A DNA stretch of 64,000 nt from positions 1 through 64,000 of the forward strand of contig DHQO01000021.1 of assembly GCA_002408125.1 (NCBI GenBank). The letters run 5' to 3'. Shown one piece after another: positions 42,221 to 51,040 of the stretch. The number at the start of each line of letters is the position of its first letter. The first letter of the stretch is position 1. The translations under genes were made by a program, and so were the position numbers. Under the pieces are notes generated by a model. The model ran no database searches. It saw only the letters and a program-made list of their open reading frames with translations, and was not told where the DNA came from. The stretch is from Hyphomonadaceae bacterium UBA5336 (GTDB taxonomy: Bacteria > Pseudomonadota > Alphaproteobacteria > Caulobacterales > Hyphomonadaceae).

Positions 42221-43795
42221 ATGAAGTTCAACACCACTCTGCGCGCCGCGTTGATCGCGGGCGTCGCAGCCGTTGCGCTGGTCGGTTGTTCCGACACCGA
42301 CATTTCTTCGCCGGGCGCGCCTGTCACTCAACCGCCGTCCACGCCGCCGACAACTCCGCCGACGACGCCGCCGTCGACCATCTCCCTGGTCCCGAGTGGC
42401 GGCTGCCCGACCGGCACCACCGAATCGACCTACGCCTCGGTTCCGGCTGACGGCTTCTCCAGTGTTGATGTTTGCGCCCTCAGTGGCACGGTCATTAACG
42501 GGATCACCTATCTTACCAGCGATGTGAGCATCCCGGCCGGCACGACGGTCGCGATCGAAGGCCCGGTCTTCGTTGGCGAAGAGGGTGGCAACACCGCGAT
42601 TCTGACGATCGAAGCCGGCGCGCGCCTTTACGGTGCGTCCTCGCAGGGCACGGCCAACGCCACCGACGATTATCTCGTTGTTTCCCGAGGTTCGCAGATC
42701 ATTGTGAACGGCACCGAAGGCGCCCCGGTCCGCATGACCTCGCGCGCTGCGCTGAACGATGAAGAGACCGGCAGCTCGATCCTCGAAGAGGGCACCACCG
42801 GTCAGTGGGGCGGTCTCGTCCTGAATGGCTTCGCTCAGATCAACGCCTGTATCGATGGCACCGCGACTGGCGGCACCGCCGGTTGTGAGAAGTCCGGCGA
42901 GGGTGCGTCCGGCCTGTTCGGTGGTGCGACCTCCGACGATGACTCCGGCCAGCTCTTCTACACCCGCGTCCAGTATGCCGGTGTGCGCCTGACCAATGAA
43001 GACGAGCTGAACGGCATCGCCTTCCAGGGCGTGGGCTCGGGCACCGACGTGTCCTTCATCCAGGTCACCAACAACCTGGACGACGGCATCGAATGGTTCG
43101 GTGGCACGGTTTCGGCTGACCACGTGGTGATCACCGGTGTCGGCGATGACTCGCTGGACTGGACCGATGGCTGGGTTGGTTCGCTGCAATATGCGATCGT
43201 TTATCCGGGTGTGGCCGGTGCCGATGGCGCCATGTCGGGCGACCCGCGCGGCATCGAGGCTGACAACCGCGACGGCACGAATGACAAGACGCCGTTCTCC
43301 GATCCGAAACTGTCCAACTTCACGCTGATCAACTCCGGCGACGCCAGCACCCAGCAGGGCATGCTGCTGCGTCGTGGTACGCGCGGTGTGATGGCCAACG
43401 GCATCATCGCCGACTGGTCGGTGGGCATGGACGTCGACAGCGACCAGACCTTCGACAACTATCTCGACGGCACGCTGCAGATCAAATCGATCTTCCTCGA
43501 CAACGTGGTGAACTTCGCGACCGATGGCGACAATCCGGACAACGCGGCGCTCGGCGTGCCGGCCTTCGTTGCGGGCGACACCATTGTGGAAGGCGCAAGC
43601 CAGCTCTCGGGCACGACCTTCGTGCCGGGCGCCAGCGGCATCGTGCCGGGCAACAATGTGACCGCCGTGACGGCCTTCGATGTGTCGGGTATTGGCGAGC
43701 TTGAGGCCACCGACTTCCTCGGTGCCGTCTCGGGCGCCAGCGACACCTGGTATGCCGGCTGGACCGTCGATATCGCCGGTAACACCGTCAACTAG
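42221..43795 (+). CDS. Predicted beta-helix surface lipoprotein
   Basis: A 524-residue lipoprotein: lipobox ALVGC (Cys23, Ser at +2, so outer-membrane sorting is expected), a Pro/Thr-rich linker at about 34-52, and a long repetitive mature region. Its segments (TTGQWGGLVLNGFAQINAC, LFYTRVQYAGVR, LNGIAFQGVGSGTDVSFIQVTNNLDDGIEWFGGTVSADHVVITGVGDDSLDWTDG) suggest a right-handed beta-helix, with one rung every 20-25 residues. A domain of this kind is often encoded beside TonB-dependent receptors in other phyla. Here the receptor and the T2SS follow directly, so it is a good candidate T2SS substrate. The exact function is unknown. Confidence 0.75.
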   Translation: MKFNTTLRAALIAGVAAVALVGCSDTDISSPGAPVTQPPSTPPTTPPTTPPSTISLVPSGGCPTGTTESTYASVPADGFSSVDVCALSGTVINGITYLTSDVSIPAGTTVAIEGPVFVGEEGGNTAILTIEAGARLYGASSQGTANATDDYLVVSRGSQIIVNGTEGAPVRMTSRAALNDEETGSSILEEGTTGQWGGLVLNGFAQINACIDGTATGGTAGCEKSGEGASGLFGGATSDDDSGQLFYTRVQYAGVRLTNEDELNGIAFQGVGSGTDVSFIQVTNNLDDGIEWFGGTVSADHVVITGVGDDSLDWTDGWVGSLQYAIVYPGVAGADGAMSGDPRGIEADNRDGTNDKTPFSDPKLSNFTLINSGDASTQQGMLLRRGTRGVMANGIIADWSVGMDVDSDQTFDNYLDGTLQIKSIFLDNVVNFATDGDNPDNAALGVPAFVAGDTIVEGASQLSGTTFVPGASGIVPGNNVTAVTAFDVSGIGELEATDFLGAVSGASDTWYAGWTVDIAGNTVN

Positions 43796-43810
43796 ACCGA
43801 ATTTGGACTG

Positions 43811-43850
43811 GGCGGGGCAGCGCATCGCTGTCCCGCCTCTTCCTGTTTCA
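43811..43850 (+). terminator. Strong hairpin (attenuator or terminator) between lipoprotein and TonB receptor
   Basis: GGCGGGGCAGCG (43811-43822) pairs with CGCTGTCCCGCC (43826-43837) around a CAT loop: 12 pairs with one G-U. It is followed by TCTTCCTGTTTC, a pyrimidine-rich but poor T-run. It could stop most transcription after the lipoprotein gene and make the receptor less abundant than its neighbour. Confidence 0.6.
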
Positions 43851-43903
43851 CATTCTCTTGTTCCATCGGGGCGCCAGCCCCTAGCCCGTCCCTGGGGGAA
43901 ACC

Positions 43904-46591
43904 ATGTTCAACTGCCGGTCCCATCTCCGCTGGGCGCTCCTGACCGGGGTGTCTTTCGTGTGTCTGTCTCCCGTCTGGGCCCAGGAAGCGCCCGATGATG
44001 ATGATGCACTGCGCCAGCAAACCGTCGTGGTGCGCGGCGCCTTCATTCCTGACGAGAAGCGCAACACATCCGAAGTGTCCTCGCTGATCGACAGTGAGGA
44101 TTTCACCGTTGCGGGGGACTCCGATGCTGCTGCCGCCCTGGCGCGCGTCGCGGGTGTCTCGACCGCCGAAAGCCGTTTCGTCTATGTGCGCGGCCTGAAC
44201 GAGCGCTATTCCAGCGCCACGCTCAACGGCTCGCCGCTGCCCAGCCCCGAGCCGCTGCGCCGGGTTGCGCCGCTCGACCTGTTCCCGACGGCCGTGCTTG
44301 AGACAATTCTGGTCCAGAAGACCTTCTCGCCGGACCTGCCGGGCGAGTTCGGTGGCGGCCTTGTCGACATCCGTACCCGTGCGGTGCCGGATGAGGGCTT
44401 CTTCGAGTTTGGCCTTGGCATGGGCGGCAACACCGAAGCTACTTTCCAGGACGGCCTGCTGTATGACGGCTCCGACACCGACTTCCTCGGCTTTGACGAT
44501 GGCGACCGCGACCTGCCGGCCGGCTATGACGCCCCCGATGGCGATTTCGGCCGCGCACTGACCGACAATTCCTCCCTGCTGGTGATGCAGGAAGGCCCGG
44601 CCGGCCCGGACTTCTCCTTCGACATGACCGGCGGTCAGCGCTATGACATCAGTCAGGACCTCTCCATCGGTATCCTGGCCTCGGCCTCCTATTCCAATGA
44701 ATGGACCACGCGCGAGGGCACGCGCGGCTTTGCCAACCTGCAGGGCGACGGCCTGAGCCCGCGTTTCCCCGAAGGCCTGGACCTGCGCTCGACCGAGAAC
44801 TCGATCGGCGTGAACGGGTATGCCTCGGTTGGTTTCGACATCTTCTCCGACCACGAGATTCGTTTCACCGGCCTGATCACCCGCTCGACCGACAAGGAAG
44901 CGCGCTCGATCACCGGTCTGGATTTCGACGACAATATCGAGCGCCGCGACTCGCTTGAATATTTCGAGCGCCAGCTGTGGACCGGCCAGGTCGCCGGCGA
45001 GCACGTCTTCCCGTCTCTGCTCGACCTGGAAGTGGAATGGCGCGCTTCCTATTCGGAAGCCTTCCGCGACGCGCCCTACCAGTTCAACGTGCTCTACCAG
45101 GATGCCCAGCAGGGCCGCGGCCTGCAGACCGTGACCAGCGGCGCCGACAACACCTTCGCCTTCAGCCGGATCGATGACGATGCCACCGATTTCGGGATCG
45201 ACGCGACCCTGCCGCTGGGCGCCTACAGCGCCGATTGCACCTTCTTCTGCGAGACCGACATCAAGCTCGGTTACTCCTATGTCGAAAGCGACCGGGACGC
45301 GGTTTCGCGCCTGTTCTCGATCGAGGGTCTGGCGGCGCCGTCGAGCCAGCGCATCGACTTTGTCTATAACGACCTGTTCCGCTACGGGAACGGCCGGGCC
45401 GCCTCCATCGGCGGCAACACCTTCCCGGAAGCCTATGTCGCGACCCTGGAAGTGGATGCGGCCTATGTCGGCCTCGGCACCCAGATCACGCCCTACATCC
45501 GCGGCGCCATCGGTGGTCGCTTCGAGCGCGCGATCCAGGCGGTCGACACCATGGTGCTGGGCGCCGATCCGGATCTCAATTATGTCGAGAGCTGCATCGA
45601 GCGTCAGGATGACGGCAGCTGCGACCACACCGAGGACTTCCTCCCGGCAGTGACCATCACCTGGAACCCGATCGAGGATCTTCAGGTGCGCGCAGGTTAT
45701 TCCGAAACGCTGACCCGGCCGCAGTTCCGCGAACTGGCCCCGACCGAGTTCCTCGACACCCAGACCGACCAGAACTTTCTGGGCAACCCCTTCCTGGTGA
45801 ATGCGGCGATCAAGAACTATGACGCCCGCGCGGAATACTATTTCGCCCGCGGCCAGTTCCTCACTGTCGGCCTGTTCTACAAGGACATGGAACGCCCGAT
45901 CGAGGAGATCGACAACCGCACGGCCGACACCCCACGCACGACCTTCATCAACGTACCGTCGGCCGAGCTCTACGGCGTCGAGATGGAATACGAGCAGCTC
46001 CTGCCGCTCGACCGCTGGTTCTCAGGCAGCTTCCTGGCCGACAAGGACTTCACGGTGAAGGCCAACTATACCTGGTCTGAGTCCGAGGTGACCGCCGGCA
46101 TGACACCGGCAGAGGCCGGCTTCGATACCGGCGCCCAGTTCTGCGCCGCGCTGCCCGACCAGTGTGTGGCCACCAACCAGTCACCGCTGAACCCGACCGT
46201 GGTGCTGATCCCGGCGGCCGGCCTGATCGAGGATGGCCGCCAGCTCCAGGGCCAGTCCGAACACCTGGCCAATCTGCAACTGATCTATGCCGACCCGGAC
46301 AAGGGCGCGGAAGTGAACCTGCTGGTGAACTATGCCAGCGAGCGAATCCGGTCCGGCGAGTCGCTTTCGCTCGGCATTCCGGCCGTTCTGGAACAGCCGC
46401 CGCTGACCGTGGATTTCGTTTATAATCGCGAATTCACTTTGGCTGGCGGCGAATACAAGTTTTCCTTCAACGTGGAGAACATTCTTGGCGACGAGTACGA
46501 AGCCTATCAGGAGCGCGGTGGTGACCGGGTGGACGTGGACGTCTACGAGATCGGAACCTCGTTCTCGATGGGCCTGACTCGTAAGTTCTAA
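43904..46591 (+). CDS. TonB-dependent outer-membrane receptor
   Basis: An 895-residue TonB-dependent receptor. The signal peptide ends near VWAQ, the TonB-box candidate is QQTVVVRG (about 38-45), and the plug has AAALARVAGVSTAES, FVYVRGLNERYSSATLNGSPLPSPEPLRRVAPLDLFPT and KTFSPDLPGEFGGGLVDIRTRA. The rest is a 22-strand barrel type (RAGYSETLTRPQFRELAP, NPFLVNAAIKNYDARAEYYF, FSFNVENILGDEYEAY), ending in the terminal Phe. The substrate is unknown. It lies between the surface lipoprotein and gspC, all on the same strand. Confidence 0.92.
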   Translation: MFNCRSHLRWALLTGVSFVCLSPVWAQEAPDDDDALRQQTVVVRGAFIPDEKRNTSEVSSLIDSEDFTVAGDSDAAAALARVAGVSTAESRFVYVRGLNERYSSATLNGSPLPSPEPLRRVAPLDLFPTAVLETILVQKTFSPDLPGEFGGGLVDIRTRAVPDEGFFEFGLGMGGNTEATFQDGLLYDGSDTDFLGFDDGDRDLPAGYDAPDGDFGRALTDNSSLLVMQEGPAGPDFSFDMTGGQRYDISQDLSIGILASASYSNEWTTREGTRGFANLQGDGLSPRFPEGLDLRSTENSIGVNGYASVGFDIFSDHEIRFTGLITRSTDKEARSITGLDFDDNIERRDSLEYFERQLWTGQVAGEHVFPSLLDLEVEWRASYSEAFRDAPYQFNVLYQDAQQGRGLQTVTSGADNTFAFSRIDDDATDFGIDATLPLGAYSADCTFFCETDIKLGYSYVESDRDAVSRLFSIEGLAAPSSQRIDFVYNDLFRYGNGRAASIGGNTFPEAYVATLEVDAAYVGLGTQITPYIRGAIGGRFERAIQAVDTMVLGADPDLNYVESCIERQDDGSCDHTEDFLPAVTITWNPIEDLQVRAGYSETLTRPQFRELAPTEFLDTQTDQNFLGNPFLVNAAIKNYDARAEYYFARGQFLTVGLFYKDMERPIEEIDNRTADTPRTTFINVPSAELYGVEMEYEQLLPLDRWFSGSFLADKDFTVKANYTWSESEVTAGMTPAEAGFDTGAQFCAALPDQCVATNQSPLNPTVVLIPAAGLIEDGRQLQGQSEHLANLQLIYADPDKGAEVNLLVNYASERIRSGESLSLGIPAVLEQPPLTVDFVYNREFTLAGGEYKFSFNVENILGDEYEAYQERGGDRVDVDVYEIGTSFSMGLTRKF

Positions 46592-46599
46592 GGATAAAA

Positions 46600-46656
46600 G
46601 GTTACAGACAACTGTAACCAGGCAGCAATCTCGCGCTGGCCCAATAACCGGGCCAG
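46600..46656 (+). repeat. Two stem-loops between the TonB receptor and gspC
   Basis: GGTTACAG-ACAA-CTGTAACC (46600-46619) is a perfect 8-base-pair hairpin; CTGGCCC-AATAACC-GGGCCAG (46636-46656) is a 7-base-pair hairpin. Neither has a T-run. They may protect the receptor mRNA 3' end or set the receptor to T2SS expression ratio. Confidence 0.6.
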
Positions 46657-46684
46657 TGTGAATTAGGTGAGGTGAGTATCCTTG

Positions 46685-47554
46685 GTGCAGGCAGCTCCAG
46701 GATCGGTGAACGGGCAGGGTGCGCGGCTGATGGGCCTGCGCGCTCTGGTCGAACTCGGCCTGCTGGTGGTGCTCGGCCTGCTGCTGGCGCGCACATTCTG
46801 GCTGATCGCGGCCCCGGCAAAGAGCGTGAACGGGCTGACGCCTGCGCCGGCCAGTATGGTCACAGCGCCCGCACCTGCCATCCGCCTGCAGGCCAATCTC
46901 TCCCTTCTGACCTCGGCCAACCCCTTTGCATCCCTCGAGCGCGCAGCGGTCGAGGACGATACGCTATCGGTGCCGGAAACCTCGCTGAACCTGCGCCTGC
47001 AGGGCGTGCGCGCGATCACCAGCGGGGATGGCGACCTGCAGGCCTCGGCCACGATCGTCACGCCGGACAATCGCCAGGGCGTCTATGTGGTCGGCGACAA
47101 GCTGCTCGACAATGTCGTGCTCTCGCGGATCCTCTCCAATCGCGTGATCCTGGACAAGGGCGGCACTTTCGAGGCGCTCTATCTGGAAGGCCGCGAGGAC
47201 GGCCTGCGTGTGCTGGGCGGAGAAGAACCGCGTCAGGCCATTGGCGGCCAGCGCGTAGTCGAGCCGGCCATCCACCATATTGCCAGCGCCGAGACCTTGT
47301 TGTCAGCGGTCCGTCTGATCCCGGCCGGTGAAGCGGCGCTGCGCATCGTGCCTACCGTGGCGCCCGATGATCTGGCAGGGCTCGGCCTGCGCGAGGGCGA
47401 CCGGCTCGTGGCCGTCGACGGGCGTCCCGTGGCCGAGCTGGATTATGACGAAGTGATCGGAAAGCTGACGACCACCGACCGGATCAATGTGTCCATCCAG
47501 CGGGGCACGCAAACGAACGAACTGACTTATGTCTTCGAGGAGCGGGTAGAATGA
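46685..47554 (+). CDS. gspC: T2SS inner-membrane protein GspC
   Basis: GspC links the inner-membrane platform to the secretin. It has one N-terminal transmembrane helix (ALVELGLLVVLGLLLARTFWLI), the HR domain (SLNLRLQGVRAITSGDG, VYVVGDKLLDNVVLSRILSNRVILDKGG) and a C-terminal PDZ-like domain (LREGDRLVAVDGRPVAELDYDEVIGKL). The frame opens at a TTG at 46682; I use the GTG at 46685, eight bases after a GGTGAG box. The next gene starts on its stop codon (ATGA). Confidence 0.85.
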   Translation: MQAAPGSVNGQGARLMGLRALVELGLLVVLGLLLARTFWLIAAPAKSVNGLTPAPASMVTAPAPAIRLQANLSLLTSANPFASLERAAVEDDTLSVPETSLNLRLQGVRAITSGDGDLQASATIVTPDNRQGVYVVGDKLLDNVVLSRILSNRVILDKGGTFEALYLEGREDGLRVLGGEEPRQAIGGQRVVEPAIHHIASAETLLSAVRLIPAGEAALRIVPTVAPDDLAGLGLREGDRLVAVDGRPVAELDYDEVIGKLTTTDRINVSIQRGTQTNELTYVFEERVE

Positions 47555-49512
47555 AGATCAAGAGACTCGCCCTGGCGGCAGCCTTCTGTGCGAGCACTGC
47601 GCCGGTGGTCTATGCCGAGATGCAGAGCCCGACCTCGGCGCGCCACATCCTCAATCTCAATGATGTCGAGATTTCCGCGCTGATCGAAGACGTGTCCATG
47701 GTGACAGGCTACACCTTCATCGTGCACCCGGACGCGCGCTCCAAGCGCGTCACGGTGATGAGCCAGACGCCGATGTCCTCCAGTGAGGTGTTCGACGTGT
47801 TCCTCTCGACCCTGCGCGTGCACGGCTTTGCCGCCGTGCCGGCCGGGCGCGATACCTATCGCATCGTGCCGGAGCAGTCGGCCGTGGGCGAGGCCGGCGT
47901 GAACGGGTCCGGCCCGAATGCCTTTGTGACCGAAGTGGTGCGCCTTGAGCACTTCAACGCGCTGGAAGCAGCGCAGATGGTCAAGCCGATCGTGGATTCC
48001 CAGGGCCAGGTGGTGGCCAATGCGCGCTCCAATACGCTGGTCGTAGTCGACTATGCCTCGAACATGAACCGCGTGCGCGGCATCATCAGCGAGTTGGACC
48101 GGGACCGGTCGGTGGTGGAAACCATCGCGCTGCAGAACGTGCCGGCCTCGGAGATGGAAGGCATCCTGAACGACCTGCAGGGCCGGCGCGCCGATGAGGG
48201 CTATGCCAGCGTCTTCAATGCGGTCGCCTCCGAGACCAGCAACTCGATTATCCTGCGCGGGGATTCCGAGACCGTCGGGCGGGCCGCACAAGTCGCGCGC
48301 GAACTCGATTCCACCGATCCGGTGCGGGACAATCTGCGCATCGTGAAGCTCAACAATGCCGATGCTTCCGAGATCGTGCCAATCCTCGACAAGATTGGCG
48401 CCACCATGGCCGCCCAGCGCGCACCGGGCGAAGGCAATGTCGTGCTGCCGACCGTGGATTATCACGCCCCGACAAACTCGCTCGTCATCAGCGCCAATTA
48501 TGAGACCCTGCTGGCCATGGAACGCGTGATCGAGGCGCTTGATCAGCGCCGCGCCCAGGTCCTGGTCGAGGCGATCATCGTGGAGATGTCCGACAATACC
48601 GCGCGCGAACTGGGCGTGCAGTTCGTGCTCTCGGGTACCGGCAATTCCACGACGCCTTTCGTCTCCAACAGTTTCACCCGCGCGGCGCCGAACATCCTGG
48701 CGCTGGCCGGCGCACTGGCGGGCGGGGACCTGTTCGGCGGCGGTGGAGACGATGATTCCTCGGGCGGCAACAGCGCCTTCCAGCAGGCCGCCGTCAACTC
48801 GCTGCTGAGCATGAACGGCACCACGTTCGGCGCGGCCGGCCGCGATGGTGACACGCTGTTCGGTGTGATCATCAATGCGCTGGAAAACGACACCGAGAGC
48901 CGCATCCTGTCGACGCCCTTCGGCATGGCGCTCGACAATGCCACCACCTCGCTGGTGGTCGGCCAGGATGTGCCGCTGACAACCGGTGTGTCGCTGAGCG
49001 CGAACTATGAAAACCCGTTCCGGGAGGTCAAGCGCGAGGAGATCGGTGTTAAACTCGATGTCACGCCGAAAATCTCCGATGATGGCAGCGTGCGGCTGGA
49101 GATCTACCAGGAGGTGTCCAGCATCGATCCGCAGCTCAGCGCAGCGGCCACGGACCTGATCCTGTCCAAGCGCACCTTCAATACCAGCGTGCTGGCCGAT
49201 GATGGCGAGATTATCGTGCTCGGTGGCCTGGTTCAGGAGCGGGAGCAGAATATCCAGTCCAGGACGCCGCTGCTGGGCGATATTCCGGGGCTCGGGCGCC
49301 TGTTCCGCTCCGAAGGCCGCAGTCTGGAGCGCACCAATCTTGTGGTCTTCATCAAGCCGACCATTGTGCGCGATACCGCAGATGCCGCGGCCGCCACGTC
49401 CGTGAAATATCGCTACATTCAGGCCGAGGAAATCTTCAACGGCACCGAGGGCCAGTCCTCGCTGGATGCCTTCATCGAGGATGTGCTGGGCAGCCAGCCG
49501 CCCGGGTCCTGA
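47551..49512 (+). CDS. gspD: T2SS outer-membrane secretin GspD
   Basis: The 653-residue secretin. Order: signal peptide (LAAAFCASTAPVVYA), N0 (LNLNDVEISALIEDVSMVTGYTFIVHP), N1-N3 (VRLEHFNALEAAQMVKPIVDSQGQVVANARSNTLVVVDY and two more such repeats), then the secretin core (QVLVEAIIVEMSDNTARELGVQF, VPLTTGVSL, GEIIVLGGLVQE). A Gly/Ser-rich loop (GGDLFGGGGDDDSSGGNS) sits at about residue 390. No classic S-domain is visible after the core, which may fit a different pilotin system. Confidence 0.95.
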   Translation: MKIKRLALAAAFCASTAPVVYAEMQSPTSARHILNLNDVEISALIEDVSMVTGYTFIVHPDARSKRVTVMSQTPMSSSEVFDVFLSTLRVHGFAAVPAGRDTYRIVPEQSAVGEAGVNGSGPNAFVTEVVRLEHFNALEAAQMVKPIVDSQGQVVANARSNTLVVVDYASNMNRVRGIISELDRDRSVVETIALQNVPASEMEGILNDLQGRRADEGYASVFNAVASETSNSIILRGDSETVGRAAQVARELDSTDPVRDNLRIVKLNNADASEIVPILDKIGATMAAQRAPGEGNVVLPTVDYHAPTNSLVISANYETLLAMERVIEALDQRRAQVLVEAIIVEMSDNTARELGVQFVLSGTGNSTTPFVSNSFTRAAPNILALAGALAGGDLFGGGGDDDSSGGNSAFQQAAVNSLLSMNGTTFGAAGRDGDTLFGVIINALENDTESRILSTPFGMALDNATTSLVVGQDVPLTTGVSLSANYENPFREVKREEIGVKLDVTPKISDDGSVRLEIYQEVSSIDPQLSAAATDLILSKRTFNTSVLADDGEIIVLGGLVQEREQNIQSRTPLLGDIPGLGRLFRSEGRSLERTNLVVFIKPTIVRDTADAAAATSVKYRYIQAEEIFNGTEGQSSLDAFIEDVLGSQPPGS

Positions 49513-49546
49513 CGCCAGACTTCAGGCAGTGTAGATTAAACACGTC

Positions 49547-51040
49547 ATGTCCGATCATCAGACCCCTCAGGTCACCTATGCCTTCGCCAAGGACAAGGGT
49601 GTCGTCATCCTGCCCGGCGAGGCCGGCGCGCGGGTGGGCGTGCGCGCAGGCGCTGATCCGCTGAGCCTGCTGGAAGTGCGCCGCGTGCTAGGCACGCCGA
49701 TACAGCTCGCCCCGCTGACCGCCAGCGAATTCGAACGCCAGCTGTCGGACATCTACGGTGCGCGGGAGCTGGATGGTGGGGAGGCCGAGGCCGCTCTCGA
49801 TGCCGACCTGGAAAGCCTGGTCGATAGCATCCCGCAGACTGCCGACCTGCTGGACGGCAATGACGATGCCCCGGTCATCCGCCTGATCAACGGCCTGATC
49901 TACGAAGCGGTGAAGCGCCGCGCCTCGGACATCCATATCGACCCGTTCGAGGACAAGCTCTCGATCCGCTACCGCATTGATGGCGCGCTGACCGAAGTCT
50001 TGACCCCGTCGCGCAAGCTGGCTGGCCCGCTGGTCTCGCGCATCAAGGTCATGGCCCGGCTGGATATCGCCGAAAAGCGCATGCCGCAGGATGGCCGTAT
50101 CTCCCTGACCCTTGGCGGGCGCGGTGTGGATGTGCGTGTCGCGACCTTGCCGACCCGATACGGAGAACGCGTCGCCCTGCGCCTGCTCGACACGCGCAAT
50201 GCCCTGATCAGCCTGGAAGAACTGGGCATGGATGGTGATACAGAGCGGCGCTACAACGAAGTGCTTTCCCAGCCCAATGGTGTGATCCTCGTCACCGGCC
50301 CGGTCGGCTCGGGCAAGACCACCACGCTCTATGCCTCGCTCTCACGCCTCAATTCCGGCTCGGTCAATATCATGACCCTGGAAGACCCGGTGGAATATGG
50401 CCTCGATGGCGTCAGCCAGACCCAGATGGACCACAAGGTGGGCCTCACCTTCGCCGCCACGCTGCGCTCCATCCTGCGCAATGATCCCAACATTGTCATG
50501 GTCGGCGAGATCCGCGATGGCGAGACCGCCGATGTGGCGCTGGAATTCGCGCTGACGGGGCGCCTTGCCCTCTCGACCATTCACACCAATTCCTCGGCCG
50601 GCGCGATCACGCGCCTGCGAGACATGGGCATCGAGAATTTCCTCCTCGCCTCGACCCTGCGCGCGGTGCTGGCCCAACGCCTGGTGCGCAAGCTCTGCAA
50701 GACCTGCAAGCAGGTGCGCCCGGCCGATGCGGGCGAAGTGGCGCTGCTCGGCCTGCCGGAAGGCACTGAGATTGAGGTCGGCCATCCGGTCGGCTGCATG
50801 GCCTGCGGCAATACCGGTTTTGAGGGCCGGCTCGGTGTCTATGAGCTGCTCGTCATGGATGGTCGCATCAAGCAGATGATCCATGCCGGAGCGAGCGAGG
50901 AAGAGATCGAGGCGCATGCCTTTGCCGAGCATGACATGCTGTTCGAGAACGGTCGCCGGCTGGTGCTTGCCGGCCTGACCAGCGTGGAGGAAGTGCTGCG
51001 CGTCTGCCGTCTGGAGGCCCGCAAGAATGGCGGCGTTTGA
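49547..51040 (+). CDS. gspE: T2SS ATPase GspE
   Basis: The hexameric cytoplasmic ATPase (497 aa). Walker A GPVGSGKT at 251-258, the Asp box ITMLEDPVEY-type MTLEDPVEYGLDGVSQTQ, Walker B RNDPNIVMVGEIRDGETA and the His box STIHTNSSAGAITRLRDMGIENF follow. A four-cysteine zinc module is present (Cys384, Cys387, Cys417, Cys420), as in GspE/PilB. It lies 34 bases after gspD and overlaps gspF by 14. Confidence 0.97.
   Translation: MSDHQTPQVTYAFAKDKGVVILPGEAGARVGVRAGADPLSLLEVRRVLGTPIQLAPLTASEFERQLSDIYGARELDGGEAEAALDADLESLVDSIPQTADLLDGNDDAPVIRLINGLIYEAVKRRASDIHIDPFEDKLSIRYRIDGALTEVLTPSRKLAGPLVSRIKVMARLDIAEKRMPQDGRISLTLGGRGVDVRVATLPTRYGERVALRLLDTRNALISLEELGMDGDTERRYNEVLSQPNGVILVTGPVGSGKTTTLYASLSRLNSGSVNIMTLEDPVEYGLDGVSQTQMDHKVGLTFAATLRSILRNDPNIVMVGEIRDGETADVALEFALTGRLALSTIHTNSSAGAITRLRDMGIENFLLASTLRAVLAQRLVRKLCKTCKQVRPADAGEVALLGLPEGTEIEVGHPVGCMACGNTGFEGRLGVYELLVMDGRIKQMIHAGASEEEIEAHAFAEHDMLFENGRRLVLAGLTSVEEVLRVCRLEARKNGGV

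Noticed and set aside
42197..45628. A 1143-codon open frame on the minus strand opposite the lipoprotein and TonB receptor
   Set aside because: It spans two clear plus-strand genes and the gap between them, is rich in Arg/Gly/Val/His with no recognisable domain, and is an expected artefact of high-GC codon use.
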